From: CAUYUA01 sp963575675
Lineage (GTDB): Bacteria; Pseudomonadota; Alphaproteobacteria; Azospirillales; Azospirillaceae
Assembly (NCBI GenBank): GCA_963575675.1
Contig: CAUYUA010000240.1
Coordinates: 1 to 22,618 of the forward strand
Direction: 5' to 3'
DNA length: 22,618 bases
Below the pieces are notes generated by a model. It was not told where the DNA came from. It made no database searches and worked only from the letters and a program-made list of their open reading frames with translations. The position numbers were made by a program, and so were the translations under genes. The first letter of the stretch is position 1. Every line of letters begins with the position of its first letter. This document shows positions 21,498-22,618 of the stretch, piece after piece.

Positions 21498-22618
21498 TCA
21501 GTTCCGATCGAATTCGCTATCGTCGACATCATCGTTCGGGTCGGTAAGCTGTAGGCGAACACTAGAGCGACCGGCTGTTTTCGAACCGCCTTTCAGCGAT
21601 GAAGCCGTTCTTCCGTTTCCTGTTCTTTGAGCCTGTTGTAGTTTCCCCAACGTGCGCCCGACGGTTTTACTCTGATGACTATTGCTTCGCCCGATCCGAC
21701 TCGCCATGTCGTCGGTAAGCTTGAAGAAGGCTGCGGTTGCTAAAAGCTGCTCGGCTTGTTCGGATAATTCCTCGCTGGCCGCCGACATTTGTTCGGTGGC
21801 GGCGCTGTTTTGTTGGATGACCGAATCAAGCTGATGAATAGCTTTGGTGACTTGCTTGATGCCTTCCGACTGCTCTCCGCTGGAGGCGTTTATTTCCTGC
21901 ACCAACTCTGAGGTTCTTTGAATGCCGGGAACAATTTCGCCGAGCAAACGCCCGGCGCGTTCGGCAATCTCGACGCTGGATGTGGACACGGAGCTGATTT
22001 CTTTGGCGGCGGCTTGGCTGCGTTCGGCTAATTTACGAACCTCGGCCGCGACGACGGCGAAACCTTTTCCGTGCTCCCCGGCGCGAGCGGCCTCGATCGC
22101 GGCGTTCAGAGCCAGCATATTGGTTTGACGAGCGATTTCTTCGATGATGCTGATCTTCTCGGCAATGCTCTTCATCGCCTTAACGGTTTCCGCCACAGCT
22201 TTGCCGCCTTCTTGAGCGTCCTTTGATGATTTCAACGCAATTGCCGCAGTTTGATGAGCGTTGTCGGCGTTTTGTTTAACGGTGCTGCTCATTTCCTCCA
22301 TCGAGCTGGAGACTTCGGCGACGCTGGAGGCTTGTTCCGAGGCTCCGTCGGCGACCGTCTGCGTCGAGGAACTCAACTGTTGCGAGCCGCCGGCGACGCG
22401 ATCGGCAACGTCCTGAACGTCGATCGAGAAGCGAGTCAAATTGTCGATCATCGTATTGATGTTGTTTTTGATGTCGTTGAAATCTCCATTATAGTTGTCG
22501 GAGATTTTTTTCGGAATCACGCCCTTTGATATTTGATCGACGTAGTTGGCGGCGACTTTCAATGGATTTATGACGGCGTCCAGCGTCTCGTTGACGCCTT
22601 GAACGATCTTACGGTAGT
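21498..22618 (-). CDS. Methyl-accepting chemotaxis protein, 5' end beyond the window
   Basis: At least 373 codons are open to the right edge; the apparent TTG start at 22562 is internal because the frame continues upstream with receptor-like sequence (YRKIVQGVNETLDAVINP). The visible part begins with a HAMP-like repeat (NYVDQISKGVIPKKISDNY then NGDFNDIKNNINTMI), followed by the signalling domain with a fully canonical tip (ARQTNMLALNAAIEAARAGE then GKGFAVVAAEVRKLAERS). The tail after about residue 280 of the visible part is basic and low-complexity, then acidic (DPNDDVDDSEFDRN), without PilZ or a CheR-tethering pentapeptide. It is the first gene seen of the che operon and probably the operon's main receptor. 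Membrane segments, if any, lie outside the window. Confidence 0.93.
   Translation of the reverse strand, partial: YRKIVQGVNETLDAVINPLKVAANYVDQISKGVIPKKISDNYNGDFNDIKNNINTMIDNLTRFSIDVQDVADRVAGGSQQLSSSTQTVADGASEQASSVAEVSSSMEEMSSTVKQNADNAHQTAAIALKSSKDAQEGGKAVAETVKAMKSIAEKISIIEEIARQTNMLALNAAIEAARAGEHGKGFAVVAAEVRKLAERSQAAAKEISSVSTSSVEIAERAGRLLGEIVPGIQRTSELVQEINASSGEQSEGIKQVTKAIHQLDSVIQQNSAATEQMSAASEELSEQAEQLLATAAFFKLTDDMASRIGRSNSHQSKTVGRTLGKLQQAQRTGNGRTASSLKGGSKTAGRSSVRLQLTDPNDDVDDSEFDRN

Noticed and set aside
1..22618. tRNA, rRNA and CRISPR arrays
   Set aside because: No cloverleaf, rRNA-like stretch or regularly spaced repeats were recognised on either strand by eye.

Overview
The window looks like chromosomal DNA of an alphaproteobacterium with many chemoreceptors, probably of the Rhodospirillales type. 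Supporting signs are a bolA-like/CGFS-glutaredoxin pair, a large che operon with a receptor-like, STAS, CheY, CheA gene order, receptors with C-terminal PilZ domains, and a TRAP-type binding protein. Genus-level placement is not possible from the sequence alone. Composition is moderate, with a clearly GC-richer insertion sequence (about 9.13-10.56 kb) and an AT-rich stretch (about 12.4-13.5 kb).

Left part (1-5.8 kb). A bolA-grxD pair is followed by two paralogous small exported proteins that share a 31-residue glycine-rich membrane segment. A strong terminator comes next. Then comes a two-gene unit: a HAD-like hydrolase that lacks the usual second motif-I aspartate, and a protein with a ParB-like DGxHR motif. 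On the minus strand follow an endolysin-like M15 peptidase with a peptidoglycan-binding domain and no signal peptide, a frameshifted coding remnant, and a coiled-coil protein whose N-terminus resembles DUF1640.

Middle part (5.8-15.6 kb). Three transmembrane chemoreceptor genes lie here. The first (560 aa) is intact. The second is split by a 1426-bp IS701-family element with 20-bp perfect terminal inverted repeats and a 4-bp TTAA target duplication. Removing the element plus one TTAA restores a 784-aa receptor in frame, with a C-terminal PilZ domain of canonical motifs. The transposase itself is frameshifted at an A7 run. Directly upstream of the split receptor, on the same strand, is an orphan TRAP substrate-binding protein (DctP-like), a possible periplasmic partner. 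The third receptor (659 aa, plus strand) ends in a homologous PilZ-like domain that has lost the c-di-GMP-binding signature residues.

Right part (15.9-22.6 kb). A minus-strand che operon reads, in transcription order: receptor (5' end outside the window), cheW, a soluble 591-aa receptor-like protein, STAS protein, cheY, cheA. The 591-aa protein contains two degenerate receptor-tip segments exactly 260 residues apart and appears to be an internally duplicated, signalling-divergent relative of chemoreceptors. CheA carries two MshEN-like 24-residue motifs in its linker. Together with the two PilZ-type receptors this suggests, as inference only, several possible entry points for c-di-GMP into one chemotaxis pathway. 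No CheR, CheB or CheD gene is in the window; they would be expected beyond the right edge.
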